A stretch of 14,615 bases of DNA from Candidatus Zixiibacteriota bacterium (GCA_030591625.1 JAUVAR010000027.1:1-14615), one strand, 5' to 3'. Positions 6,842 through 14,573 are shown, counted from the first letter of the stretch. The notes: a model not told the origin generated them from the sequence alone. Numbers and translations: made by a program.

Positions 6842-7576
6842 TTGGAAAGACGACTTCAACATCTTAACTGGCTCAAAGTTCGTGAGCTGGTACCAGACAA
6901 AATTGACACTATAATTCTACCTGTCGGTACTGTTGAAGCACATGGTTCGGCCTGTCTTGGGACTGATAATTTTATCCCAACTGTAATTTCTGAAGGTATT
7001 GCTGAGCGGGTGAATGCTTTTATTGCTCCGATTGTTAATCATGGTATTACAAAATCTCTCTATAGATATCCCGGTGGCACAACAATTCAGCCCGAAACAT
7101 TTGGGCGCTATGTAGGTGATATTTTAGACTCGTTGGTTGATTCAGGATTTCATAATATAATTATCATGAACGGTCATGGTGGCAACAATGATACCCTCAA
7201 GAAGACTGCGTTCGAATTCCATAAGAAGAAGAAAGCGAATGTAGCGGTCGTTCATTGGTGGATGCTCTGTTCTGAAATGACTGACGAATTTTTCGGGCAT
7301 GCCGGCGGACATGCAGGAACTGATGAAACTGCGATGGTTCATGCGATTGATCCAGCTCTGGCCGGGGAGAGTGACTACGATCCTGAGCTTGCATATTGTT
7401 TTGTTCCGGGTGCAGATATTTATCCGGTGCCCGGCTCTATTCTTCTTTATGAAAAAGATGAGGGATACCCCGAGTTTGATCGGGCTAAGGCGATTGAATA
7501 TCGTGATAAGGTTATCGAAACTGTCGGGCAGTTCACCGAGATGGTTTTGGAACGTTGGCGAAAATTTGATTTATAG
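6842..7576 (+). CDS. Creatininase family amidohydrolase
   Basis: 244 residues, about the usual length for the creatininase (creatinine amidohydrolase) family of cytoplasmic metal-dependent amide hydrolases. The metal ligands are visible: GTVEAHG (Glu32, His34), GTDNF (Asp42), NGHGGN (His112) and HAGTDETA (Glu162). Family members open lactam or formamide rings (creatinine, or intermediates in riboflavin/F420 and mycofactocin pathways), so the substrate cannot be set from sequence. It starts at TTG (6842) immediately after the stop of the preceding gene; no nearby ATG competes, so translation is probably coupled. It is closed by a strong terminator. Its neighbour is a DUF2064-like protein rather than a creatine pathway gene, which argues against creatinine itself. 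Confidence 0.88.
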   Translation: MERRLQHLNWLKVRELVPDKIDTIILPVGTVEAHGSACLGTDNFIPTVISEGIAERVNAFIAPIVNHGITKSLYRYPGGTTIQPETFGRYVGDILDSLVDSGFHNIIIMNGHGGNNDTLKKTAFEFHKKKKANVAVVHWWMLCSEMTDEFFGHAGGHAGTDETAMVHAIDPALAGESDYDPELAYCFVPGADIYPVPGSILLYEKDEGYPEFDRAKAIEYRDKVIETVGQFTEMVLERWRKFDL

Positions 7577-7584
7577 AAAATTAA

Positions 7585-7613
7585 AAAAGGCGACTCATCA
7601 CGAGTCGCCTTTT
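7585..7613. terminator. Bidirectional rho-independent terminator between convergent genes
   Basis: GGCGACTC (7589-7596) pairs perfectly with GAGTCGCC (7602-7609) around an ATCAC loop, and the flanking A-run (7585-7588) pairs with the T-run (7610-7613). It therefore works on both strands, ending the creatininase gene (+) and the outer-membrane protein gene (-). Confidence 0.93.
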
Positions 7614-7638
7614 ATTTTAAATAAACTATTTTATGATA

Positions 7639-8460
7639 TTAGAATTTATCGATATAAGTCATTCGCACTTCACGGGTGAAAGTATTTGAGCCGCCATCTA
7701 AAGCTCGTCTGTTAATCAACAGGTCTTTGAACACAACTTCAAGTTCAAGATTAGCTGCGAAAAGCCACTTGATCGACGCATTAAGATACCCTCGTCCTTT
7801 ACCGCTATAAGGGCTTTTATCCGAATCATCATTAATGGCAGCATCATACTCAAGTTGCAGAGCAAGATTATAGTCGAAGGTAGCATCGAAGCCACCGAAT
7901 ATCGTGAGCTGGCCATCGACATCGTTTCCGTCACTATCTACCGCATCCTCAAGCGATCGACTTATACCGGCATGCCATCCTGATGTCCATTTGTAGAAAT
8001 AGAAACTTCGGCTGGCTACCACGTAGAATCCTCGTGATTTGAACTCGTAGCGATCAGCTTGATCTATCCATTGGCCGAATCCCTGATCGGTGAAGCCTAT
8101 GGTTATGGCAGGAAAATATTCAAGCTCATCAACCAGTCTGAATTTCAACTGAAATCCAACTCTATCGTTCCAGTTTGGAGTCTTGTTGGAGATTATATTA
8201 TTACCTCCGTATGATAATCCGAGCGTGAAACGGTTGCTGATTCCGATGTCGGTATAACCAAGGGCGCCACCATTGGAATAAAGCCTGACTCCAATATTGT
8301 AATGGCCACGGGGGAGCGTTCCGGCGGTTGGCATATCGATTAACCATCTGGGGGGGACATCATAAAATGTAATTTGTCCCGGGACAGCAATGTCATCCTG
8401 GGCTTTTGCAGTTGCGCCAAGAAGAAATAAAACTATTAAAAACAGACAGGTATTTTTCAT
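7639..8460 (-). CDS. Outer-membrane beta-barrel protein (YjbH-like)
   Basis: 273 residues from the ATG at 8460. A clear signal peptide, MKNTCLFLIVLFLLGATAKA then QDD, is followed by alternating strands rich in aromatic and Gly/Asn residues, and the last residue is Phe (YIDKF), as in outer-membrane barrels inserted by BamA. The early stretch WLIDMPTAGTLPRGHYNIGVRLYS resembles the start of YjbH-type barrels, where a similar MPTA..G block precedes the first strands; this likeness is suggestive, not proof. An upstream TTG at 8475 is in frame but the GGAGGG site favours 8460. It is separately transcribed: a terminator and a promoter lie just upstream, and a bidirectional terminator downstream. The function is unknown; a structural or export role at the outer membrane is the safest reading. 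Confidence 0.75.
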   Translation of the reverse strand: MKNTCLFLIVLFLLGATAKAQDDIAVPGQITFYDVPPRWLIDMPTAGTLPRGHYNIGVRLYSNGGALGYTDIGISNRFTLGLSYGGNNIISNKTPNWNDRVGFQLKFRLVDELEYFPAITIGFTDQGFGQWIDQADRYEFKSRGFYVVASRSFYFYKWTSGWHAGISRSLEDAVDSDGNDVDGQLTIFGGFDATFDYNLALQLEYDAAINDDSDKSPYSGKGRGYLNASIKWLFAANLELEVVFKDLLINRRALDGGSNTFTREVRMTYIDKF

Positions 8461-8467
8461 AACCAGT

Positions 8468-8473
8468 CCCTCC
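8468..8473 (-). promoter_or_regulatory. Ribosome binding site deciding the barrel-protein start
   Basis: GGAGGG on the minus strand ends 7 bases before the ATG at 8460. This fixes that ATG as the start, ahead of the in-frame TTG at 8475 which overlaps the site itself. Confidence 0.75.
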
Positions 8474-8507
8474 AAAATGCACGGTTAAAGGGTCGAATAC
8501 ATCTGTC

Positions 8508-8537
8508 AACATACCGATCAATGCAGGAAATTGTCAA
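8508..8537 (-). promoter_or_regulatory. Sigma70-type promoter for the outer-membrane protein gene
   Basis: On the minus strand, a perfect TTGACA (8537-8532), an 18-base spacer, then TATGTT (8513-8508). The predicted transcript starts about 40 bases before the ATG. The -35 box is almost continuous with the T-run of the preceding gene's terminator. Confidence 0.5.
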
Positions 8538-8566
8538 AATAAAAACAGGCGACCTGAGCCGCCTGT
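8538..8566 (-). terminator. Rho-independent terminator of the pabB-pabC unit
   Basis: Read on the minus strand, ACAGGCG (8566-8560) pairs with CGCCTGT (8551-8545) over seven pairs with an 8-base loop, followed by a T-rich run TTTTATTTT. It lies about 30 bases after the stop of the lyase gene at 8598. Confidence 0.85.
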
Positions 8567-8597
8567 CTCTTACACATCATAGCAGATTTAAATAACT

Positions 8598-9449
8598 TTA
8601 GATCCCAGTTATTTTCGCCAATAGATCAGAGAGCTGTCTGGTTATTGGACCGGTTTTAAAGTTATGAGTTTTCTTCTTGTCAACAATCTTGGCGACAGGA
8701 GCGACAAGCTTGAGTGAACTGGTCAGAAATACTTCATCGGCTGAACTCATACCTGCGATAGTTTCATTCTTCTCAGATACTTTGTAACCAAGTTTCTTGG
8801 CTTCTGCCATTACTTGCTTACGGGTCACTCCTTCAAGACATCCTGAATCCAGGGGAGTCGTATATATCTGACCCTTCTTGACCCAGAATATGTTGGCTGA
8901 AGTTACTTCCGCTATCTGTCCTTTATTGTTTAACAACAAAGCATCATCAGCTTTTGCATTCTGTGCTTTTCTAAAGGCAGCAGCATGAATGCCGTATGAT
9001 AAGGTTTTGACGTTACGGAAAGGACCAGAAGCGTCAATCTGGAATTCGGATACTAATAGCTTGAAAGGTTTTTCAGGCACTTCGTGTGGTGAAACACTAA
9101 CAATAAATTGTCCTTGTCCTTGAATACCAACCCATTTAGCTGCTTCTCCGGTTGTAACAGTCAATCTGATTTTGGCAACCCAGGTTGAATGGAAATGGAG
9201 AACTCTTTCGATCCAGTGTTCTATATCCGCTTTGGAAGGCTGAATTTTGACACCCACAACTTGTGCCCCACGATATAGGCGATCAAGATGATCTTTTAAG
9301 TTCATTGGTTGTCCGTTGACTGACAATATTGTTTCAAAAAGGCCTTCCCCATACAAGAGGGAATTATCAAAGACTGATAATCTCGCTGCAGTAGGGGCAA
9401 TCTTTCGACCGTTCATAATTGTAACGGTATGTAATCTGTCTTTACTCAC
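8598..9449 (-). CDS. pabC: Class IV PLP enzyme, probable aminodeoxychorismate lyase
   Basis: 283 residues of fold-type IV PLP enzymes (aminodeoxychorismate lyase, branched-chain and D-amino acid transaminases). The PLP lysine is Lys148 in NVKTLSYG; Glu181 in AEVTSANIF and the phosphate-binding GVTRKQV block are present, as is the N-terminal LLYGEGLFETI. Sequence alone does not split lyase from transaminase, but the gene overlaps pabB by 8 bases, so conversion of 4-amino-4-deoxychorismate to 4-aminobenzoate and pyruvate for folate synthesis is the best call. The GTG start at 9449 is supported by GGAG 7 bases upstream inside pabB, which implies translational coupling. A branched-chain aminotransferase is the main alternative. 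Confidence 0.85.
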   Translation of the reverse strand: MSKDRLHTVTIMNGRKIAPTAARLSVFDNSLLYGEGLFETILSVNGQPMNLKDHLDRLYRGAQVVGVKIQPSKADIEHWIERVLHFHSTWVAKIRLTVTTGEAAKWVGIQGQGQFIVSVSPHEVPEKPFKLLVSEFQIDASGPFRNVKTLSYGIHAAAFRKAQNAKADDALLLNNKGQIAEVTSANIFWVKKGQIYTTPLDSGCLEGVTRKQVMAEAKKLGYKVSEKNETIAGMSSADEVFLTSSLKLVAPVAKIVDKKKTHNFKTGPITRQLSDLLAKITGI

Positions 9450-10713
9450 TTATAATCTCCAATGCTCGTAGTAAGTTTTTCGACTTTAGTTTCATTTCAA
9501 GGTATTCGTCTTCCGGATCTGAATCGGCTACAATTCCACCCCCCGCATGAAGGTACCATTTGTCATCCTGACAATAAATTGTCCGAATAGCGATGTTGAA
9601 TTCTGCACCATGCTTGTTCATGTAACCAATACTTCCCGTATAGACTGACCTTGGTGTTCTCTCAAAATCATCTATTATTTCAACCGAACGCTTTTTGGGA
9701 GCTCCTGTTATAGAGCCACCCGGGAAAAGCGCACGGCAAACTTTTGTAATTGATGTCCCTGGGGACAATTCTGCTTCAATCTCAGCGACCAAATGAATCA
9801 CTGAAGAATAAACTTCCGGATTAAAATTTTTCTTAACGTTAACGGTACCAGTCGTTGCTACCTTTCCGAGATCATTTCTTATCAGATCAACAATCATTAA
9901 AAGTTCTGCTCGGTCTTTTGCCGATGAAACCAATTTCGCAAGATTGTCAACTGTATTGGCAGCTGAATCACCTCTTGCAATAGTCCCTTTGATTGGTGAA
10001 CTGACTAAATGATTCCGATCCAATCGAAACATACGTTCGGGGGAGGATGAAAGTACTTGTTGTGATCCGAAATTTAGAAAAGCAGCGTATGGTGCAGGAT
10101 TGTAATGGCGTAATCTTTTGTAAACATCAAAGGCACTGTTTTTGGATTCTATCACGAATCTGTCTGTATAATTCGCCTGATAGATATCTCCGTCTTTAAT
10201 ATAGTCAATTATCTGTGCGATCCGCAACATATAATTTTCTTTATCTGGCTCCGATACAATCTTTCCGGGTTGAAATTGGCTATCCGAATAGGTTAGATCG
10301 AGAGGTTTATCGATTTCTATCAGATCATCGTAGAGATAAAAGTGGGCGTCAGGGAAGATACCCTCACTATTTTTGGGAGTAACACCCACGAATGGAAGCA
10401 TTGCCTCATAACTGAAATATCCTATGGCCGTCATATCTTCTGTTACGCACAATGATTCGAGTTTGTTCAAGAAATTAGCGCCGTTAGAGATTTCTTCGAG
10501 GGTTCCTGACCTGAAAAGTCGTGTGCGACCATTTTCAAGCCGTAGTTCGAATTTAGGTTGCCAGGCAACAAGAGATTTTCGCCCTTTTTGGTTCAATTTT
10601 AAAGAGGAGTCAAGCCAGACAAATCCCTCCGTGCCTGCGTGTTCCTCAATGGAATAAACGAGCTCTTCGTCGTGCTGCATTCCCTGCGATTTAATTGACT
10701 TTTCTGTTGCCAT
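9442..10713 (-). CDS. pabB: Aminodeoxychorismate synthase component I
   Basis: 423 residues of the chorismate-binding family. PIKGT (240-244) carries Lys242, the residue that marks PabB; anthranilate synthase TrpE usually has PIAGT here. Other marks: DGDIYQANYT, SSSPERMF, ELLMIVDLIRNDLGK, GGSITGAPKKRSVEII and FNIAIRTI. It adds ammonia to chorismate to form 4-amino-4-deoxychorismate, normally with the glutaminase PabA, which is not in the window. The N-terminal part (1-150) is shorter and looser than in TrpE but normal for PabB. The ATG at 10713 has no Shine-Dalgarno, and a promoter lies almost on top of it, so the transcript may be nearly leaderless; Met12 (10680) is a less likely start. Confidence 0.93.
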   Translation of the reverse strand: MATEKSIKSQGMQHDEELVYSIEEHAGTEGFVWLDSSLKLNQKGRKSLVAWQPKFELRLENGRTRLFRSGTLEEISNGANFLNKLESLCVTEDMTAIGYFSYEAMLPFVGVTPKNSEGIFPDAHFYLYDDLIEIDKPLDLTYSDSQFQPGKIVSEPDKENYMLRIAQIIDYIKDGDIYQANYTDRFVIESKNSAFDVYKRLRHYNPAPYAAFLNFGSQQVLSSSPERMFRLDRNHLVSSPIKGTIARGDSAANTVDNLAKLVSSAKDRAELLMIVDLIRNDLGKVATTGTVNVKKNFNPEVYSSVIHLVAEIEAELSPGTSITKVCRALFPGGSITGAPKKRSVEIIDDFERTPRSVYTGSIGYMNKHGAEFNIAIRTIYCQDDKWYLHAGGGIVADSDPEDEYLEMKLKSKNLLRALEIISE

Positions 10714-10722
10714 AGTGAAGCG

Positions 10723-10750
10723 AAAATATATATATTCGCACGATTGTCAA
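10723..10750 (-). promoter_or_regulatory. Promoter of pabB, very close to the start codon
   Basis: On the minus strand, a perfect TTGACA (10750-10745) is followed by an AT-rich stretch giving TATTTT with a 16-base spacer (10728-10723) or TATATT with 14. Either choice places transcription start within a few bases of the ATG at 10713. Confidence 0.5.
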
Positions 10751-10762
10751 GTACTCTATAAT
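10735..10762 (+). promoter_or_regulatory. Promoter of the DUF401 permease gene
   Basis: A perfect TATAAT (10757-10762) is preceded at 16 bases by TTCGCA (10735-10740), four of six -35 matches. The predicted leader is about 33 bases. The element interleaves with the divergent pabB promoter. Confidence 0.45.
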
Positions 10763-10801
10763 ATAAAATTGACTTCTTTATCCAACGACGCATATTAGTA
10801 A

Positions 10802-12010
10802 ATGGACATTCTTAAATTAGCATTCATCTTTGTAACAATTGTTCTTGGTCTCAGGCAGGGGATATCGGTTGGGCTTACTCTCTTTTTGGCTGGGATAGTT
10901 ACAGCAATTATTTATAGTGTGCCTTTAGCTGTTGTTACGAATGAATATGCTCAATTGATTGCATCGTGGAGATTTATCGAGCTTACGGCAGTTATAATTC
11001 TTATTACAATGTTGGGCAATTTGCTTTCAGGGCTTGGTCGATTGAAAAGATTATCAATGGTTTGCCGTGATATTTACGGAGGTCGTCGCACAGCAACAGT
11101 TATAATCCCTCCTCTGGTTGGATTTATGCCAATGCCGGGTGGAGCGTTAATGTCTGCACCTCTTGTGAACTCAGCACTTGATGGAAGTGATCTGGAGCCT
11201 CATTATCGATGTGCTTCTAATTACTGGTTTAGGCATGTTGTCGAACATTTCATGCCGATTTATCCCGGGATGATTGTATCTCAGGCAATAACAGGAGTTG
11301 AAGTTGGCCGATTGGCTCTAATGCAGGCACCTCTATCGGTCATAATGTTGGCAGCTGGGATATATTTCTATGCTCGTCGAATTGAATCTGAAAAGGGGAT
11401 AGCGCTTTTTCGACCTCTTTTAGAAATCATCACTATCATTTGGCCAATTTTCTTAGCTGTTTTCTTATATGCTGTGGTCAGGTTGAACCTGCCACTGGCA
11501 GTTTTAGTCTCTTTAGTACTTGTGGCAGCTGTTTATCGACCAAAAACATCGCTACTTTGGAAGTCGATCAAGAAAGGTCTCTCTCCGAAATTGCTATTTC
11601 TGATTTTTGGAATACTATCATTTCAAACAATTCTTGAGGTTTCCGGTGGGGTTGGGGAGATTCAACGTCTTACGATAGATTATGGTTTCCCTGAGGCTTT
11701 GATTATTGTTGTTGTTAGTTTTACAGCAGGGATTCTCACCGGGATGTTTGCAGCTTTTGTTGCATTGGGGTACTCGTTGCTTTCAGGGTTTTTGTATCAG
11801 CCCGATGTTAATATGGCAAATATATTATTGGCATTTTTATCAGGATTTATCGGTATGATGCTTTCTCCGGCTCATCTATGTCTAATCTTAACTAATGAGT
11901 ATTTTGGGTCGAATTTACTTAAAGTCTATAAGTCATTATTAGCACCTCTTTTAGTCCTTGCAGTGGGAGGTTGGCTATTATACATAAGCCCTTGGCCAAC
12001 ATGGTTTTAG
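10802..12010 (+). CDS. DUF401 family integral membrane protein, probable transporter
   Basis: 402 residues, hydrophobic along the whole length with about ten predicted membrane helices. The conserved DUF401 (PF04165) block GFMPMPGGALMSAPLVN is at about residues 104-120, followed by the FRHVVEHFMPIYPGMIVS segment; both halves share the re-entrant-loop style of the ion transporter superfamily. These proteins are thought to be permeases of the inner membrane, but the substrate is not known. The ATG at 10802 has no Shine-Dalgarno; the first helix begins at once (MDILKLAFIFVTIVLGL), so the start is reasonable. It is divergent from pabB across 88 bases. No clear terminator follows; a weak CCTC/GAGG stem just after the stop lacks a T-run. 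Confidence 0.85.
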   Translation: MDILKLAFIFVTIVLGLRQGISVGLTLFLAGIVTAIIYSVPLAVVTNEYAQLIASWRFIELTAVIILITMLGNLLSGLGRLKRLSMVCRDIYGGRRTATVIIPPLVGFMPMPGGALMSAPLVNSALDGSDLEPHYRCASNYWFRHVVEHFMPIYPGMIVSQAITGVEVGRLALMQAPLSVIMLAAGIYFYARRIESEKGIALFRPLLEIITIIWPIFLAVFLYAVVRLNLPLAVLVSLVLVAAVYRPKTSLLWKSIKKGLSPKLLFLIFGILSFQTILEVSGGVGEIQRLTIDYGFPEALIIVVVSFTAGILTGMFAAFVALGYSLLSGFLYQPDVNMANILLAFLSGFIGMMLSPAHLCLILTNEYFGSNLLKVYKSLLAPLLVLAVGGWLLYISPWPTWF

Positions 12011-12104
12011 CCTCCAAATTGAGGTAGGGCTTGTAAATACTGGTTTTTGCGCTATCTTGTTGACAGGTAGCATATTAGGGATTTGTTGTTTTTGGGAATA
12101 GTTT

Positions 12105-12110
12105 GGAACT
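12105..12110 (+). promoter_or_regulatory. ECF-type -35-like element upstream of the sigma factor gene
   Basis: GGAACTTT starting here resembles the GGAAC -35 element of ECF sigma factors and would fit autoregulation of the sigma operon. No convincing ECF -10 box is seen at the usual distance, so this stays tentative. Confidence 0.3.
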
Positions 12111-12162
12111 TTATATACTGTCGTTGGTACTATCAATAGAAGAAACAACACAGGCATAGATT

Positions 12163-12768
12163 ATGGCAAAATTAACTGAAAAAGAAATAGACTACCAATT
12201 GATGCGATCGATCCAAAATGGTGATATGGTTGCATTCAATGAAATGGTTGGTCGCTATCGGAATCGTTTGATGAATGTCATCGGGCGTATGCTTTCGTCG
12301 GTTGAAGAGGCAGAGGATGTTGTCCAGGAGACTTTTATCAGGGTCTATCAACATCGTCAGTCATTCAATTTCCAGCATTGTTTTTCGACTTGGATTTATA
12401 CTATTGGTCTGAACCTTGCTCGAAATGAACTGAGACGTCGTAAGAAATTTAAATTTACAGAGATATCAGAAATGAAGGGTAACGAGAAGGAATTGGCTGT
12501 AGATGCCAAAGTCCCGAGTCGTCTCCCTGAGGTCCTGAATGCGGCAATAAAGACACTCCCCGAAAAGTATAAGGCTGCATTTTTACTTCGTGATGTACAG
12601 GAGATGCCTTACGAGGAAGTTGCTCAAGTTCTTGAAGTCCCCCTTGGTACTGTCAAGTCGCGTGTTAACAGGGCTCGTTTGATGTTAAGAGATAAATTGC
12701 ACCCCAGATTGGAGGAACACAATGCGTTGTCGAAAGGTACGCTCCTTCCTGTCAGCTTATTGCAGTAA
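12163..12768 (+). CDS. ECF-type RNA polymerase sigma factor
   Basis: 201 residues with the two-domain ECF layout. Region 2 (about 25-95) holds AFNEMVGRYRNRLMN, the EEAEDVVQETFIRVY core-binding helix and the STWIYTIGLNLARNELRRRKK -10-binding end. Region 4 (about 122-176) holds LPEKYKAAFLLRDVQEMPYEEVA and the helix-turn-helix LGTVKSRVNRAR that reads the -35 box. It directs polymerase to stress-type promoters, here probably for envelope functions given its neighbours. The tail after residue 180 is shared DNA with the anti-sigma gene: the two overlap by 47 bases. The start at 12163 keeps the usual N-terminal length. The inducing signal is unknown. Confidence 0.95.
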   Translation: MAKLTEKEIDYQLMRSIQNGDMVAFNEMVGRYRNRLMNVIGRMLSSVEEAEDVVQETFIRVYQHRQSFNFQHCFSTWIYTIGLNLARNELRRRKKFKFTEISEMKGNEKELAVDAKVPSRLPEVLNAAIKTLPEKYKAAFLLRDVQEMPYEEVAQVLEVPLGTVKSRVNRARLMLRDKLHPRLEEHNALSKGTLLPVSLLQ

Positions 12769-13414
12769 TGAGATGACTGGTCGGAAGCTTCTTGCCTTGC
12801 GCGAGCATCTTTCGGCCTGTTCCAGCTGTCGGAAAGAAGAAAACTTATATCGCTCTATTAGTGAAGCCAAAACTGAGCTTCCCGAATTGAGTGTATCAGA
12901 TGATTTCAATGAGCGTTTGCTTAACCGTATCGCACAAGAACGGTTTAGCGAAACTCGAAGCAAGGCTTATATGCCAACTAAGGCACCTCTGTTTGGTTGG
13001 CGTCAATTAGCGCCTGCTTTCTCAGTTGTAACTGTGGTTGGGCTTCTTGCTTTTATGATTTTATCTCAGCCTGCTGTTAACCGACATCAGGAATTAGCCA
13101 GTTCCGGACAGAATGTAGAAGCCTGGATGTTAGCTCAGCCGGACAAAAATCCGAATGTAACAGCTTCACTTGATAAGAACTGGTCGTTAAACAAGCAGCT
13201 TCACAAAAGTGCACAGTACACAAAGATTTCAAACTCAATCACTAATCAGAGCGGTTTTAATGGTATGCACATGGCCAGTAGTATGAGACAGCCTTTTACT
13301 GCTTTCACAGGACGATCTCCTGTAATTGTCAGATATCACCGAGTTCTACCAGTGATAAGAGTATATCAATCAGCCCGTACTACCAGAAGTATGGGGGACG
13401 ATACGGTATATTAA
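12722..13414 (+). CDS. Membrane zinc-finger anti-sigma factor
   Basis: 230 residues. The cytoplasmic N-terminus is a zinc anti-sigma (ZAS, zf-HC2) domain: Cys3, then HLSACSSC giving His29, Cys33 and Cys36. One membrane helix at about 95-114 (LAPAFSVVTVVGLLAFMIL) leads to a periplasmic part of about 115 residues with no recognised domain, ending in a basic, Arg-rich stretch. It should hold the upstream sigma factor at the membrane until a signal releases it, by zinc/thiol change or by proteolysis. The start is fixed by GGAGG (12711-12715), 6 bases before the ATG and inside the sigma gene. The HtrA-like gene begins two bases after its last codon base, so all three are coupled. Confidence 0.9.
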   Translation: MRCRKVRSFLSAYCSNEMTGRKLLALREHLSACSSCRKEENLYRSISEAKTELPELSVSDDFNERLLNRIAQERFSETRSKAYMPTKAPLFGWRQLAPAFSVVTVVGLLAFMILSQPAVNRHQELASSGQNVEAWMLAQPDKNPNVTASLDKNWSLNKQLHKSAQYTKISNSITNQSGFNGMHMASSMRQPFTAFTGRSPVIVRYHRVLPVIRVYQSARTTRSMGDDTVY

Positions 13415-13415
13415 A

Positions 13416-14573
13416 ATGCTAAAGTCATTCCAAGTGGCCGTCTTGCGTTGCGCTCTGGCGTTTCTGCTGGCGGCCATTCTTTCTATACCGGCCCATTCTG
13501 CCGACAGTTCATTAGCTAATCTCGAGACTGGATTAAGTAATCTGATCTATGGGCTTTCTCAATCTCTGGTAACCATTGAATCTTATTCCCATGTTGAGAT
13601 GAGTGGCGTAACGAGATCAATTGTTTCTTCGGGAATAATTATTGATTCGAGTGGCCATATCATAGTTGCTGCAAAACCGATTTTGGGAGCTGAGAAGATT
13701 TTTGTAATTTACGCTAATCGAAGGCTCCCGGCAAAGCTCATAGGTATCGACTACCGTGAGATGATTGCTCTACTGCATATCAAAGAACCTGTCGGTTTTC
13801 CAGCCGAATTTTCTGAATTTCATTCATGTGCCGGACAAATGGTTGTAGCTATGGGTTCAGCCTATGGTCTTCGTGTATCTCCTTCAATTGGATTTTGTGC
13901 CGGAGCACGTGATGATGGCTGTCTGCAGTTCTCTGTGCCGGTCGCCTCGGGTACCGTTGGTGGAGGTGTGTTTAATCTTTCGGGACAGGTTCTTGGGGTG
14001 ATTGTTGATGGGATTGGGCAATTCAATCAGGTTACTCTTGCGGTACCAGCTTATCGGATTGATGATGCAATCAATTATCTTAAATCTTCGGGCAATCGAT
14101 ATGTCGGCTATCTTGGGGTTAAAACACGCGAAAGTTTGATCGATCCTCCAATCAGGACGACAATTCCTGCTATCTTTGCATCCGCACAAAATAACCACAA
14201 TGATATGGTCTCGGTTGGGCTTCAAGTTACTGCTGTTTTTCCGGGTTCACCATCAATGATTGCAGGTGTTCATCCCGGTGATATAATTCATGCCATTGGC
14301 AACCGACCCTTGGAAACTTCGACTGAGTTAGCAACTCTCGTAAAACAACTCGAACCGGGGATGACAATCAATCTTGAGATAATCAGACGTGGCCATCCTA
14401 TCTCACTTCCTCTGGTAGTTGGCAAGAAATCAATCCGGCAGATGAAGTTAGGTTATGACGGAACAGGATCAAATTTCCATCCTGCCAAAACAATTGATTC
14501 GTTAGCCTCTGTATTACAGTATTTCCGTGAAGAAGTGATCCGTTTAGAGCGCAAACTCCAAAGCATCGACTAA
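13416..14573 (+). CDS. HtrA/DegS-like periplasmic pseudoprotease with PDZ domain
   Basis: 385 residues: a signal peptide (about 1-29, cut after AHSA), a trypsin-like HtrA domain (about 40-225), one PDZ domain (about 265-335) with VFPGSPSMIAGVHPGDIIHAIGNRP, and a C-terminal helix (VLQYFREEVIRLERKL) that may form a coiled coil. Lined up with DegS/DegP, the catalytic His of the IITNxHV block is Lys87 (HIIVAAKPI), the Asp of the TDLAVL block is Met116 (REMIALL), and the Ser of GNSGG is Val181 (GTVGGG). All three are lost while the fold motifs around them remain, so it should be proteolytically dead. It is the third gene of the sigma/anti-sigma operon and most likely works as a sensor, chaperone or adaptor for envelope stress. 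The frame is intact, so it is not a decayed gene. Confidence 0.88.
   Translation: MLKSFQVAVLRCALAFLLAAILSIPAHSADSSLANLETGLSNLIYGLSQSLVTIESYSHVEMSGVTRSIVSSGIIIDSSGHIIVAAKPILGAEKIFVIYANRRLPAKLIGIDYREMIALLHIKEPVGFPAEFSEFHSCAGQMVVAMGSAYGLRVSPSIGFCAGARDDGCLQFSVPVASGTVGGGVFNLSGQVLGVIVDGIGQFNQVTLAVPAYRIDDAINYLKSSGNRYVGYLGVKTRESLIDPPIRTTIPAIFASAQNNHNDMVSVGLQVTAVFPGSPSMIAGVHPGDIIHAIGNRPLETSTELATLVKQLEPGMTINLEIIRRGHPISLPLVVGKKSIRQMKLGYDGTGSNFHPAKTIDSLASVLQYFREEVIRLERKLQSID

Noticed and set aside
12012..12035. Terminator after the DUF401 gene
   Set aside because: Only a 4-pair CCTC/GAGG stem and no following T-run.
12011..12104. TTGACA at 12060 as a sigma70 promoter for the sigma factor operon
   Set aside because: No -10 box at 16-18 bases; the matching position reads TTGTTG.
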